DNA of 64,000 nucleotides, taken from NCBI RefSeq assembly GCF_012034935.1, contig NZ_JAATEN010000004.1, positions 1 to 64,000 on the forward strand. The letters are read 5' to 3'. The position numbers were made by a program, and so were the translations under genes. Positions 36,400 through 45,117 of the stretch are shown here, piece by piece. The notes beneath the pieces are model-generated. The model was not told the DNA's origin, did not search any database, and saw only the letters and a program-made list of their open reading frames with translations. The DNA is from Streptomyces zingiberis (GTDB lineage: Bacteria; Actinomycetota; Actinomycetes; Streptomycetales; Streptomycetaceae). The stretch's first letter is position 1, and every line of letters starts with the position of its first letter.

Positions 36400-36822
36400 A
36401 TGTCCGACGCCTTCACCACCCGCACGATCGACATCGCCACCGGCTCCGCGGAGACGGTCCACGACCTGACCGGGGCGTGTGTGGAGTTCCTGCGCACCCA
36501 CGCCGCCGGCCGGGACGGGCTGCTCAACGTCTTCGTCCCGCACGCCACCGCCGGAATCGCGATCCTGGAGACCGGCGCGGGGAGCGACGACGACCTGCTC
36601 GCCACGCTGCACGACCTGCTGCCCGCGGACGACCGCTGGCGGCACCGGCACGGCAGCCCCGGGCACGGCCGCGACCACGTGCTGCCCGCCCTCGTCCCGC
36701 CGCACGCCACCCTGCCGGTCGTCGGCGGCCGGCTGGAGCTGGGCACCTGGCAGTCGGTGTGCCTGGTCGACACCAACAAGGACAACGCCGACCGCACGGT
36801 CCGGCTGAGCTTCCTGGGCTGA
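36400..36822 (+). CDS. YjbQ/UPF0047 family protein
   Basis: A 140-residue member of the small, widespread YjbQ family. The hallmark VFVPHATAGIAILETGAGSD (about 45-64) and the C-terminal LGTWQSVCLVDTNKDN are visible. Histidines at the trimer interface bind a metal in known structures. Some members show weak thiamine-phosphate synthase activity; the physiological role is not settled. Start ATG 36400 has ATGGAGG just upstream. Confidence 0.88.
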   Translation: MSDAFTTRTIDIATGSAETVHDLTGACVEFLRTHAAGRDGLLNVFVPHATAGIAILETGAGSDDDLLATLHDLLPADDRWRHRHGSPGHGRDHVLPALVPPHATLPVVGGRLELGTWQSVCLVDTNKDNADRTVRLSFLG

Positions 36823-36876
36823 CCGACCGCTCCGTACCGTCCCGGGCGTGACCGGGGGATTCCCGTCGCGCCCGGC

Positions 36877-39800
36877 CTACCCGTCCGCGCCCTTCTCGCC
36901 GCTGCCCGGGACGGCGGGCGGCGGGCCGCCGGTGTCCGTGAAGAAGTCCCAGACCGTGATCACGCCCGCGATCTGCACCAGGACGTACGCGAACTGCAAC
37001 GACAGGTAGCGCATCTGGTAGACGGAGAGCAGCAGCCCGAGTCTGGACTGCCAGTAACGGCGCTCGCCCCGGAAGGTCTCCAGGTCCACGGCGATCCCCG
37101 TCAGGGTCAGCACCAGCAGCATCGCCGCCGCGTACAGCGGGTGACTGCTCTGCGATTCGTTCATCACCCGCGCCACCACCGCGTCCAGGGCCAGCGGCAG
37201 CCCGAACGCGGCCGCGACCGGCAGCGCCTTCACCGCCCCGCGCCGCCCCGGCAGGACCCGCCACAGGGCGCCGAGCACGAAGCCCGCCCCGACCCAGCCC
37301 AGCTGCCAGTAGAGGAACGTGAGCACGGTGTCGGGCAGGCCGAAGCCGTAGTGCAGCGCGTTCGTCCAGGCGTCACCCCGCACCGCCGACGCCCAGGTCG
37401 TCAGCGCGCTCGCCGGGAGCCCGAAGAAGGCGGCCAGCAGCGCGCCCCGCCGCCCGTTGGCCCACCAGGTGTTCTCCGGCCCGAGGGCGAGTGCCGCGTC
37501 CACCACCGAGATCCGGCCGGGTAGGCGGCACGCCGTCCCCGCGCTGTCCGTCCAGTCGTGCAGCTCGCTCAGCTCCCGCTCCAGGGCCCGCCGTTCGACG
37601 GCCGTGTCGTCGGCCTGCCCCTGGTCGAGGCGGCGGAGCGTGGCGTGGATCTCGCGGTAGCGGCGGGCGCGTCCCATCAGCAGGGCGCGCCGCTCACCGG
37701 TCACCGTGGTTTCCAGGCGCTCCTCCGAGCCCTCCAGCCGCAGACCGAGGACGGCGCGCCTGGCCCCGGCGGCGGCCATCAGGCGCAGCGCCGCCATGTG
37801 GAGGAACACCCAGACCCAGCACAGCGCCCCGTTCCCCGCGTACCAGCCGAGGTCGATCCCGACGACCACGGGGAAGAACACCAGGACCAGCAGCCGTTCG
37901 GGCCGCCGCTCCAGCGGTGACACCCGTACCGGCTCCACCGAGGCCTTCAGCGCGCCCAGTATGGCCACCCCGGTGAGGACCCAGAGGTAGGCGAACAGCC
38001 AGTCCTGGCCCACCGAGGCGAACCAGGCCGCGTCCTCCGTGAGGAACGTGGTGTGCCCCTCCCCGAACGCGAGCTCCTCGTGCGGCCGGAGCCAGGTGTA
38101 CCGCCGGAAGTTCCGTTCGGAGGCCAGGGCCCAGCCGACCGCCGCGAAGACGAGGACGCCGAGGACGGCCGGTACCGCCCACCGCAGCAGCAGCCGCCCC
38201 CGGTGGAGTCCGCCGTCCCGCGCCAGCCGCCACCCGGCGGCGGTGAATCCGAGCAGGCAGAGCGCCAGGCCGCAGCCCTGGACGGCCAGGACACCGGCGA
38301 GTTGGGCGCCGGGGGAGAGCCACGCCGCGCCGGCCGCCAACTCGTCCGCACGCTGCTCCATCACCCAGGCCCCCAGCAGCGGGACGGCCAGGAGGACCGC
38401 GCCGGCCGCCACCACGGGGCGGGGTGGCCGGGCGAACAGCAGGAGCACCAGACCGGGAGCGGTACCCCAGACCAGGGCGTCGGGGTAGGACCAGCCGACC
38501 TGGTTGAACAGGAGGTCGTCACCCTCGACGACCAGTGCGACGGGCAGGACGGCCCAGCCCCAGCGGCGCAGACTCCGGAACGCCTCGGCATCCGCACGTT
38601 CGCGTCCGCGCGGTGCCCCGGGGGGTCCGGGCGGGGGAGGGGCGAGGGCCCGCCGGAGGCGCCGGCGGAGAGGGCGTCCCCGTGCCGCCGGCGCTGCCGT
38701 GCGCGTCCCGGGAGGGCTGCCGCCACCGCCGTCACCGGCGGCGTCGCCTGACCCGGTCGGACCACCCCCGGGCCCGGGACCGGCGGAGCCCGTCCTCCGC
38801 CGTGACGCGGCCCCCGCCGCGTGGATCAGCAGGCCGGAGACCACGAGGTAGGAGAGCAGTTCCCCCGCGCCGCTCAGCACGGAGAACGGCGGCTGCGAGG
38901 ACCGCGCCGCCCATGAGCGCTGCCAGTCCGGTGTGAGACCCACCGAGATGTCCGGCGGGGATCCGGCCGGCTGCCCGGCGCCGGCGGGCTTCCACACCAG
39001 CGCCGTACCGTCCGCCCGTTCCGCCGGTGCGGGTGATGCCTCATCGGCACCGGGGCTGCCCGGATCGACGCTGATCCGGCTCCACCCGGCCGGCAGCAGG
39101 GCTTCGGAGGGCTGGAAACGGACCCGCCAGTGCCGCACCCCTGTGCGGACTCGCCAGGGGCCGAGGAGCAGATCGTCGTCGCCGTCCTGGGTGTCGATCC
39201 ACGAGTACGTCGCCGACCGCACCCGGAAGCCGTCACGCACCGGCGTGACCTCGGGCTCCGAGGTCCGCCACTCCCGGAACCGGCCGTCCCCCCACAGGTC
39301 GCCCGGGGTGTCGCCGCGGAGCAGACAGCCCATCGCCCGGCGGTAGGCCTCGGAATCCCGGCTGAGCAGCAGATCGGGGGCGAGTGGCCAGACCGCGGGC
39401 ACCCGTACGGTCAGCTCACTGGTGATCTTGGTGTGGACGCGGCCGTCGTGGAGCAGCCGAATGGACGCTTCCGCGCGGGCCCCGCGCAGCCGGTCGACGG
39501 CGCACCGGACGGCGAGGTCCGTCATGTCGCCGTCCACCTCGTCACCGGGGAAGGGGATCGTCACCTCCGGACGGGGCGCGGCACCGGCCCCGTCGTCCTT
39601 GGCTCCGCCGTCCTCCGACCGCCAGACCAGGGCTTTGCCGGCCGTACCCGTGTCGGGCGGCGGGCTGGCCCGCACCGCGCCCGGCCACCCCGGATCGACG
39701 GTGATCCTCGTCCAGACCACCCGCTCCAGTGCTTTCGCCGGCTGGAGACGGACATGCCATCGGCCGTCCCGCTGCCGCACCGACCAGGGGCCGACCATCG

Positions 39801-40245
39801 TCTCGTCGTCACCCGTCCGGGTGGCGAGGCGCGCGAACAGCGGTGACCGGACCTCGGTCCCGCCCTTCACGACCGTCACCTCGGGCGTCCCGTCCCGGCC
39901 CTGCCCTCCGGCCTCCCCCGGGTCCCCGCCGAGCAGGCAGGCCAGGGCCTCGCGGTACGGGGCCGCGGTCTCGCTGAGGAGCAGGTGGTGGCCGAGCGGC
40001 CAGGCGGCGGGTACCCGCACGGTCACCTCGGTGGAGACGGCGACCTCGCCGGATACGTGGTGGTCCCGCGTCAGCCGGATGGACGCCTCGGCACGCGCAC
40101 CGCGTAACCCGTCCACGGCGCAACCGGCCGCGCTCCCGCCCCCCGGCCGCTCTCCTCGCTCCGCAGACCCGTCACCGGCCACGGCCGGTCCGGGTCGCAG
40201 CAGCACACAGAAGAGAACGACCGCCAACACGACCGGCGCTCTCAC
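36877..40245 (-). CDS. large multi-span membrane protein with duplicated ectodomain (DUF6185-like)
   Basis: 1122 residues. A signal-like segment (VRAPVVLAVVLFCVLLRPG) leads to two homologous extracytoplasmic domains. One opens AVDGLRGARAEASIRL and the other AVDRLRGARAEASIRL; both continue to a TVRVPA-WPL stretch and a CLL-GD ending, so the region is an internal duplication. Then come about twelve hydrophobic segments, interrupted by a charged Arg/Glu-rich helical stretch (about 845-900) probably in the cytoplasm. I recall a streptomycete family, DUF6185, with this shape; no function is known. GTG 40245 with GAGGGGG upstream is preferred to ATG 40299. Confidence 0.7.
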   Translation of the reverse strand: MRAPVVLAVVLFCVLLRPGPAVAGDGSAERGERPGGGSAAGCAVDGLRGARAEASIRLTRDHHVSGEVAVSTEVTVRVPAAWPLGHHLLLSETAAPYREALACLLGGDPGEAGGQGRDGTPEVTVVKGGTEVRSPLFARLATRTGDDETMVGPWSVRQRDGRWHVRLQPAKALERVVWTRITVDPGWPGAVRASPPPDTGTAGKALVWRSEDGGAKDDGAGAAPRPEVTIPFPGDEVDGDMTDLAVRCAVDRLRGARAEASIRLLHDGRVHTKITSELTVRVPAVWPLAPDLLLSRDSEAYRRAMGCLLRGDTPGDLWGDGRFREWRTSEPEVTPVRDGFRVRSATYSWIDTQDGDDDLLLGPWRVRTGVRHWRVRFQPSEALLPAGWSRISVDPGSPGADEASPAPAERADGTALVWKPAGAGQPAGSPPDISVGLTPDWQRSWAARSSQPPFSVLSGAGELLSYLVVSGLLIHAAGAASRRRTGSAGPGPGGGPTGSGDAAGDGGGGSPPGTRTAAPAARGRPLRRRLRRALAPPPPGPPGAPRGRERADAEAFRSLRRWGWAVLPVALVVEGDDLLFNQVGWSYPDALVWGTAPGLVLLLFARPPRPVVAAGAVLLAVPLLGAWVMEQRADELAAGAAWLSPGAQLAGVLAVQGCGLALCLLGFTAAGWRLARDGGLHRGRLLLRWAVPAVLGVLVFAAVGWALASERNFRRYTWLRPHEELAFGEGHTTFLTEDAAWFASVGQDWLFAYLWVLTGVAILGALKASVEPVRVSPLERRPERLLVLVFFPVVVGIDLGWYAGNGALCWVWVFLHMAALRLMAAAGARRAVLGLRLEGSEERLETTVTGERRALLMGRARRYREIHATLRRLDQGQADDTAVERRALERELSELHDWTDSAGTACRLPGRISVVDAALALGPENTWWANGRRGALLAAFFGLPASALTTWASAVRGDAWTNALHYGFGLPDTVLTFLYWQLGWVGAGFVLGALWRVLPGRRGAVKALPVAAAFGLPLALDAVVARVMNESQSSHPLYAAAMLLVLTLTGIAVDLETFRGERRYWQSRLGLLLSVYQMRYLSLQFAYVLVQIAGVITVWDFFTDTGGPPPAVPGSGEKGADG

Positions 40246-40632
40246 GCGTCCCCCTCGCCCCCCTGGTGGTCCCCGCCACCTACCGGACTCGGGTCCCATG
40301 ATGGCCGTGCGCGGGGAGAGGGGTAGGCGCTTCGGCCCATTCGGCCACCACCGGGGCCGGCCGCGCGCCGGGCGGCCGGCCGCCTTGCCCCGCCCGTACC
40401 GGACCGCGGAACCCGGCGGGGTGGATCAGTGGTGGGACCGATGACGTCTCACCGGGTGGCTCAGGAGAAGAACGGAGCAGGGCCACTCAGGGGCCGGAGC
40501 CAGGAGAGCGGTTCCGGCGTGGCGGCGACTCCACGGGATCGCCGCATCGTCTCCGGGGCGGGATTCCTGGTGGCCGTTCAGGAGCGAGCCGGCAGCGGGA
40601 CCGGGCCCGCGCGGGTGTGGGCCCGCTCCTGT
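40246..40632. other. 387-bp region upstream of the membrane protein and downstream of a TetR gene
   Basis: No gene is supported. At about 40595-40630 a GGGCCC-centred hairpin (CGGGCCC ... GGGCCCG, 10-nt loop) lies just after the TetR stop and may be its terminator. The promoter of the large membrane protein must lie near 40250-40400, but no clear elements stand out. Confidence 0.45.
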
Positions 40633-41232
40633 TCAGGGGGCGAAAGCCCGGAGGGTCACGGCGACGAGCGAGTCGGCGTACGCGGCGTCCAGCGGACCGC
40701 TGCGGTGCAGCCACCGCTGGAAGAGGGGGGCGTAGAGCACTTCGAGGACCAGGTCCAGGTCGGCGTCGGTGCGGAGCTGGCCGACTGCCTGGGCACCGCG
40801 CAGGCGTGCCTTCTTCGCTTCGTCCAGTGGCTGGGCGAGCTTCTCGCGGTACTCGGCCGCCAGTACGGCGTCGTTGGCGATCTCGGTGTTGAGGGCCCGG
40901 ATCAGCCGGTCGAAGGACGGGTCGGCGAACTCCTGCGCTGTGGCGCGCATGACGGCCTTGAGATCCGCTTCGAGATCGCCCGTGTCCGGCAACGCGACGG
41001 ACTGTCCGTCCACGCCCTCACTCAGAGCCAGCAGGGCGGCGAAGACCACCGCGCTCTTCGACGGCCACCGCCGGTAGATCGTCTGCTTCCCGACACCGGC
41101 GCGGGCGGCGATGGCCTCCACGGTGACCTTCTCGTACGCCTCCTCGGCGATCAGGGCGCGGGCGGCGGCGAGGATCGCCTGCCGGGATCGTTCCTTGCGC
41201 CGGGAGTGGTCCGGCCCCTTCTCGTTGGACAT
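40633..41232 (-). CDS. TetR-family repressor of the divergent SDR gene
   Basis: A 199-residue TetR protein. The helix-turn-helix is typical (about 28-60: VTVEAIAARAGVGKQTIYRRWPSKSA). The C-terminal ligand domain includes EVLYAPLFQRWLHRSGPLDAAYAD, as in the TetR_C_16-like group. It is divergent from an SDR gene with a 117-bp spacer containing two copies of the palindrome ACGGTCCGT, one near each start. Autorepression and repression of the SDR gene follow naturally. The ligand is unknown. Confidence 0.9.
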   Translation of the reverse strand: MSNEKGPDHSRRKERSRQAILAAARALIAEEAYEKVTVEAIAARAGVGKQTIYRRWPSKSAVVFAALLALSEGVDGQSVALPDTGDLEADLKAVMRATAQEFADPSFDRLIRALNTEIANDAVLAAEYREKLAQPLDEAKKARLRGAQAVGQLRTDADLDLVLEVLYAPLFQRWLHRSGPLDAAYADSLVAVTLRAFAP

Positions 41233-41262
41233 GTGTCCAGTCTACGCGTGAAGTGAAACAAG

Positions 41263-41271
41263 ACGGTCCGT
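41263..41271. promoter_or_regulatory. TetR operator candidate 1
   Basis: GACGGTCCGT, with the 9-bp palindrome ACGGTCCGT at 41263-41271, lies 31 bp from the TetR start codon. The flanks are A+T-rich (AAACAA and ATTGATT). It reads as the same site as the copy at 41315-41323. Confidence 0.6.
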
Positions 41272-41314
41272 ATTGATTGGTGCCTGGATGCCGCCTAGGA
41301 TGAAGCGAATCGAG

Positions 41315-41323
41315 ACGGACCGT
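41315..41323. promoter_or_regulatory. TetR operator candidate 2
   Basis: ACGGACCGT at 41315-41323 is the complement of ACGGTCCGT. It lies 26 bp upstream of the SDR start codon, in the position to block its promoter. Two copies, one per divergent gene, support control by the adjacent TetR protein. Confidence 0.6.
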
Positions 41324-41349
41324 TTCCTTTACTGAGGGTAAGGTTTTCT

Positions 41350-42171
41350 GTGACGGACTCAAGAGTCTGGTTCATCACCGGCGCGTCCCGCGGCCTGGGC
41401 AGGGCTTTCGCCGAAGCCGCCTTGGCGGGTGGTGACCGGGTGGTCGCCGCCGCCCGCGACGTGGGGCCGCTGGAGGAGCTGATCGGGAGGTATCCCGGCC
41501 GCCTGGTCCCGCTGCGGCTGGACGTCGCCGACCGGCGGGGCGTGTTCGACGGGGTGGAGCGGGCGGCAGCCGCGTTCGGCAGGCTGGACGTCGTGGTCAG
41601 CAACGCGGGCGGAATGCTCTACGGCATGGTGGAGGAGGCCACGGAGCAGCAGATCCGGGCGCACATGGACGTGAACTTCTTCGGCGCCGTATGGGTCGCT
41701 CAGGCGGCCCTTCCTCACTTGCGGGCCCACGGCGGGGGACGGCTCCTGCAGGTCACGTCGATGGGCAGCGGCGGTGGCATGGCGACCGTCGGCTTCTACG
41801 GTGCGGGCAAGGCCGCGCTGGACTCGCTCGGCGACGCCCTTGCGACGGAGGCCGAGGACTTCGGCGTCAAGGTCACCAACGTGCAGATGGGCGGCTACAA
41901 CACCGGTCTGTTCACCGTGGGCACGACAGCTACCGAACCCCTGCCGCGGTATCAGTCGCTACGCGCCGAGATGGAGGCCATGTGGGGCGACGCCGTCGGC
42001 CCGGAGCCGGAGACCGCCGCCCCCGTCATCATGGAACTGGCCGCACTGCCGGACCCGCCCCGGCGGCTGATCGTCGGCAGCCGGTCCTTCGACCACGTCG
42101 TGGAGATGGGGCGGACCCGAGCGGACCTGTACCGATCGTGGGAGCACCTCAGTCGTCTCGCTCCCGGCTGA
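41350..42171 (+). CDS. short-chain dehydrogenase/reductase (classical SDR)
   Basis: A 273-residue SDR. The NAD(P) site WFITGASRGLGRAFAEAAL (residues 7-25), VVSNAGG, LQVTSMGS and the YxxxK catalytic pair in FYGAGKAALDSLGDAL are present. The GTG start at 41350 follows GAGGGTAAGG and is 26 bp downstream of a TetR operator. The substrate is unknown. Control by a ligand-sensing TetR suggests an inducible oxidoreductase for a xenobiotic or secondary metabolite. Confidence 0.92.
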   Translation: MTDSRVWFITGASRGLGRAFAEAALAGGDRVVAAARDVGPLEELIGRYPGRLVPLRLDVADRRGVFDGVERAAAAFGRLDVVVSNAGGMLYGMVEEATEQQIRAHMDVNFFGAVWVAQAALPHLRAHGGGRLLQVTSMGSGGGMATVGFYGAGKAALDSLGDALATEAEDFGVKVTNVQMGGYNTGLFTVGTTATEPLPRYQSLRAEMEAMWGDAVGPEPETAAPVIMELAALPDPPRRLIVGSRSFDHVVEMGRTRADLYRSWEHLSRLAPG

Positions 42172-42331
42172 GGGCCATCTCCCGCACCGCGCCTCTCCCG
42201 CCCCTCCGCGCGGGGCGGAGGCTCCCCGGTCACGGACCGCCGGGGAGGTTCACCCGCTGCCGACCGCCCGGCGGGGAGTGGGGACACCGGCCTGTCGGAC
42301 CGGAGCGCCCGGCGGCGCCGTTCCATGCCGA

Positions 42332-42544
42332 TCAGCGAGGGGGGTTGGCGGCGAGCCCGAGGAAATCGGCCCAGGCGCCCGGGGGGACCGTGAGGACCGG
42401 CCCGGTCCAGTGCTTCGAGTCCCTGATGTGCACGGCTCCATCAGTGGACGCCACCTCCAGGCACTCCCCGCCCTCGGCTCCGCTGTAGCTGCTCTTGGAC
42501 CAGGTGAGTCCCGCCATGGTGAACGGCGTCTCGGCTATGTTCAT
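42332..42544 (-). CDS. DUF397 protein (WhiJ-type partner)
   Basis: A 70-residue DUF397 protein. The family core is WSKSSYSGAEGGECLEVA, then VHIRDSKHWTGPVLTVPPGAWADFL. DUF397 proteins are encoded next to XRE-DUF5753 regulators in Streptomyces and are thought to bind and neutralise them. It overlaps the end of the regulator gene by ATGA and is therefore coupled to it. Unlike the second locus, this locus has a single copy and no adjacent HATPase gene. Confidence 0.92.
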   Translation of the reverse strand: MNIAETPFTMAGLTWSKSSYSGAEGGECLEVASTDGAVHIRDSKHWTGPVLTVPPGAWADFLGLAANPPR

Positions 42545-43470
42545 GCCTCTCCCAGCAACCTCTCGATGTGTTTTCTGCTCTCCTGGGGACTGAGGGCCTG
42601 AGAGCGGATGATCCCGTAACGAGCGGCCACCGCGCGCACCTCTTCACCATCGGTGAGCAGAGTGCTCCGCCCCTGGGCTTCCAGATACGCCACCTGGCTG
42701 CCTCCCCGACGCGTAATCACGGTGAACGGGCCGTCCACACCGGCGTTGTCCTCCCGGTCCAACGGCATGACCTGGATTTCAACGTTTCTCATCTCCCCGA
42801 GGTGGTGCATCCTTTCGAGTGCGCCTCGAAGAACGTGCTTCCCACCGAAGGGCCTTCGTAGTACTGACTCGTCGATGACGAAGCTCATCAGGGGTGCCGG
42901 CCATCGGCTGAGGATCTTCTGCCGCGTGGCGCGGGCGGTGACGCGCCGCTCGATCGTCTCCTCATCCAGCAAGGGGCGGCGCATCGCCAGCAGCGCACGC
43001 GTGTATGCCTCGGTCTGCAAGAGCCCAGGTACCGCGTACACGGCGTACAGCCACAGCTCGAGGGCCTCCGCCTCCAGCCGGGCCGCGTCGCGGAAGAAGG
43101 CCGGGTACTGGGCCCGTTCCATCTCGTCCTTGAGGGCGGTGAGCAGGCCTCCGGCGTCCAGAACCTCATCGGCCCGCTCGATGAACTTCCCCGGCGGGAC
43201 GCGACGGCCCTGTTCGAAGGAGGCGATGGTCGACGGGGCGTAGCTCAACCGGGCGCCGCATTCCGGGCGCTCCAGGCCCGCCCGGGTGCGGAGCAGTTTC
43301 AGCTGGCGGCCGAAGGCCACCACGAGGCCGGTGCCGGGGTCCTGTCCGGACCGGCCGTCGCCGAGACTGCCCGCTTCCGCCACGCCCCGAGCCGCGCCGT
43401 CCCGGAGGGCGGCGCCGGGTACGGGTCCCTGCCATGCCTCGCTGGTCTCTGGTGTCTCCGGTCGCTCCAT
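42541..43470 (-). CDS. XRE-family regulator with DUF5753 domain (WhiJ type)
   Basis: 309 residues. An XRE helix-turn-helix (about 65-115: LKLLRTRAGLERPECGARLSY, then STIASFEQGRRVPPGKF) is followed by DUF5753 (about 130-300), marked by YPAFFRDAARLEAEALELW, VPGLLQTEAYTRALL and NVEIQVMPLDRED. Such proteins, including WhiJ, control differentiation with a DUF397 partner. ATG at 43470 has GGGAAGGGAG upstream; ATG 43524 is a weaker alternative. Two identical CGCGTACAGCGG boxes lie 63-95 bp upstream of the start (43533-43565). Confidence 0.9.
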   Translation of the reverse strand: MERPETPETSEAWQGPVPGAALRDGAARGVAEAGSLGDGRSGQDPGTGLVVAFGRQLKLLRTRAGLERPECGARLSYAPSTIASFEQGRRVPPGKFIERADEVLDAGGLLTALKDEMERAQYPAFFRDAARLEAEALELWLYAVYAVPGLLQTEAYTRALLAMRRPLLDEETIERRVTARATRQKILSRWPAPLMSFVIDESVLRRPFGGKHVLRGALERMHHLGEMRNVEIQVMPLDREDNAGVDGPFTVITRRGGSQVAYLEAQGRSTLLTDGEEVRAVAARYGIIRSQALSPQESRKHIERLLGEA

Positions 43471-43532
43471 GCGCCCAACTCCCTTCCCACGCTCGGAAGA
43501 ACGGGGGCGCGCCGCCCGGGTCATGCCGTCAC

Positions 43533-43565
43533 CGCGTACAGCGGCAGCAGGGGCGCGTACAGCGG
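43533..43565. promoter_or_regulatory. paired CGCGTACAGCGG boxes upstream of the first WhiJ-type gene
   Basis: The 12-mer CGCGTACAGCGG occurs at 43533-43544 and again at 43554-43565, offset by exactly 21 bp, two helical turns. The same CGCGTAC core occurs upstream of the other WhiJ-type locus (52804-52831). These may be autoregulatory operators for the XRE-DUF5753 protein. Confidence 0.6.
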
Positions 43566-43678
43566 ACGTGGGCGGTGCGGAGGGCGGGCGGCGCCAACCG
43601 TTCGACAGGAGAGGGCGGGACTGGAACGATCCCCCGGATCACCCGACGCGAAGTGAACCGCGAAAGCAGGAGCCACCG

Positions 43679-44056
43679 ATGCACACCCCCGCCATCCAGC
43701 ACATCACCTTCGACTGTGCCGCCGACCCCTACACCCTCGCCCGTTTCTGGAGCGACCTGCTCGGGCGCCCGATCTCCGACGAGGACGAGCCCGGTGACGA
43801 GGAGGTGCTGGTCGAGGGCGCGGCCGGCGAACCGGGCCTGCTGTTCGTCAAGGTCGAGGACGGCAAGACGGTCAAGAACCGGATCCACTTCGACCTGCGT
43901 CCGGCCGGCCGTACCCGCGCCGAGGAGGTCGAGCGGGCCAGGGAGCTGGGCGCCCTGCACCTCGCGGACCACATCGGCCCGGAGGGCAGGGGATGGGTCG
44001 TCATGGCCGATCCCGAGGGGAACGAGTTCTGCGTCGAACGCGGGGAACTGGGCTGA
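43679..44056 (+). CDS. VOC/glyoxalase-like protein
   Basis: A 125-residue single vicinal-oxygen-chelate fold protein. It begins HITFDCAADPYTLARFWSDLLGRP, has KNRIHFDLRPAGRT in the centre and ends VVMADPEGNEFCVERGELG, all typical of the glyoxalase-like domain found widely in actinomycetes. Substrate and activity are unknown. ATG 43679 follows a modest CAGGAGCC site. Confidence 0.85.
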   Translation: MHTPAIQHITFDCAADPYTLARFWSDLLGRPISDEDEPGDEEVLVEGAAGEPGLLFVKVEDGKTVKNRIHFDLRPAGRTRAEEVERARELGALHLADHIGPEGRGWVVMADPEGNEFCVERGELG

Positions 44057-44329
44057 TTCCGGGGTTCGCGTGCGTGGGGCAGCCCTGCCGGTGTGGCACG
44101 GGCGCCCCGGGCGCCGCGGCCGGGCTGCCCGTACCCGAAGCACCTGGGCGGCCGGTGCGCGCTCCCCGCTCCTGGGGTACGGGCTAACCGCGTGCCCGCG
44201 GCCGGGCCGCCGTCACCCAGGGCGGTGACGACGGGGACGGGCCGGGCCGCCGCCTGCCTGGCGGCCACCCGGACCGTGCCGCGTCGCCCACCTCCACCAT
44301 CACCCCCGAGGGGCCTGGAGCAGGCCGGC

Positions 44330-44929
44330 TCAGCGTCCTCCGGCCTCCCGGGCCACGCGCTCCAGCCGCTCCCGGTAGCCCTCCCAGTAGCTCCGGTCAC
44401 CGGGCGGGAGGTTCTCCTTGCCGTCCAGCAGGCCCGCCGAACCGTCGATGAATTCCCGCACGATGTCCGCGTGGCCGACGTGCCGGTTGGTCTCCGCGAG
44501 TACGTGGACCAGGAGCCGGTGCAGCGAGGTCTCCCGCCGCTCCTCCGGCCACCACGGGACCCGGCCCACCGCGTCCAGCGGCTGCGACTCGATCGTGGTG
44601 TCCGCGTGCTGCCACGCCTGGTGGTACAGCTCGATGATCTCCTCACGGGACTCGTCGGCCGTGGCCCACATGTCCGCGTTGTCCTCCGCACCCTCGCCGT
44701 ACCACACGGGGGCCTTGCCCTCGGCGAAGAACGGCCGGCCGAAGGAGTCGCCGAAGTACCCCAGCTCCACGGCGGCGAGGTGTTTCACCAGCCCCAGCAG
44801 GTTGGTGCCGGTCGGGGTCAGCGGGCGGCGGACGTCGTACTCGGAGAGCCCGTCGAGCTTCCACAGCAGGGCTCCGCGCGCGGACCGCAGATAGTGGTGC
44901 AGGTCCGCCTTCATGGTTGCTTCGGTCAT
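44330..44929 (-). CDS. DinB-superfamily protein (DUF664-like)
   Basis: 199 residues of a four-helix DinB/DUF664 fold. It opens LHHYLRSARGALLWKLDGLSEYDVRRPLTPTGTNLLGLVKHLA, with the first metal-binding histidine in VKHLAAVE (about residue 50), and VLAETNRHVGHADIVREFID near residue 160 carries the others. Members are thiol S-transferases, for example bacillithiol or mycothiol-dependent, or of unknown function. The start is ATG 44929 or the in-frame ATG at 44914. The gene is divergent from the epoxide-hydrolase-like gene. Confidence 0.85.
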   Translation of the reverse strand: MTEATMKADLHHYLRSARGALLWKLDGLSEYDVRRPLTPTGTNLLGLVKHLAAVELGYFGDSFGRPFFAEGKAPVWYGEGAEDNADMWATADESREEIIELYHQAWQHADTTIESQPLDAVGRVPWWPEERRETSLHRLLVHVLAETNRHVGHADIVREFIDGSAGLLDGKENLPPGDRSYWEGYRERLERVAREAGGR

Positions 44930-45117
44930 GCGGCGCAGTCTCGCAGCGGCCACTGACAACGGACCCGGAGCACGGGAACGCTCCTGGGCGGAGGCGGGGC
45001 CCGGGCCCGGAGAGTCCACGGCGGAGCCCGTGGCTCTCCCCTAGACTTCACCGGCCGGCCGGTACGGCTGGACGCGGCTCGGTGCGAACCGGAGAGCAGG
45101 AAAGGCGGCGGCGCACG

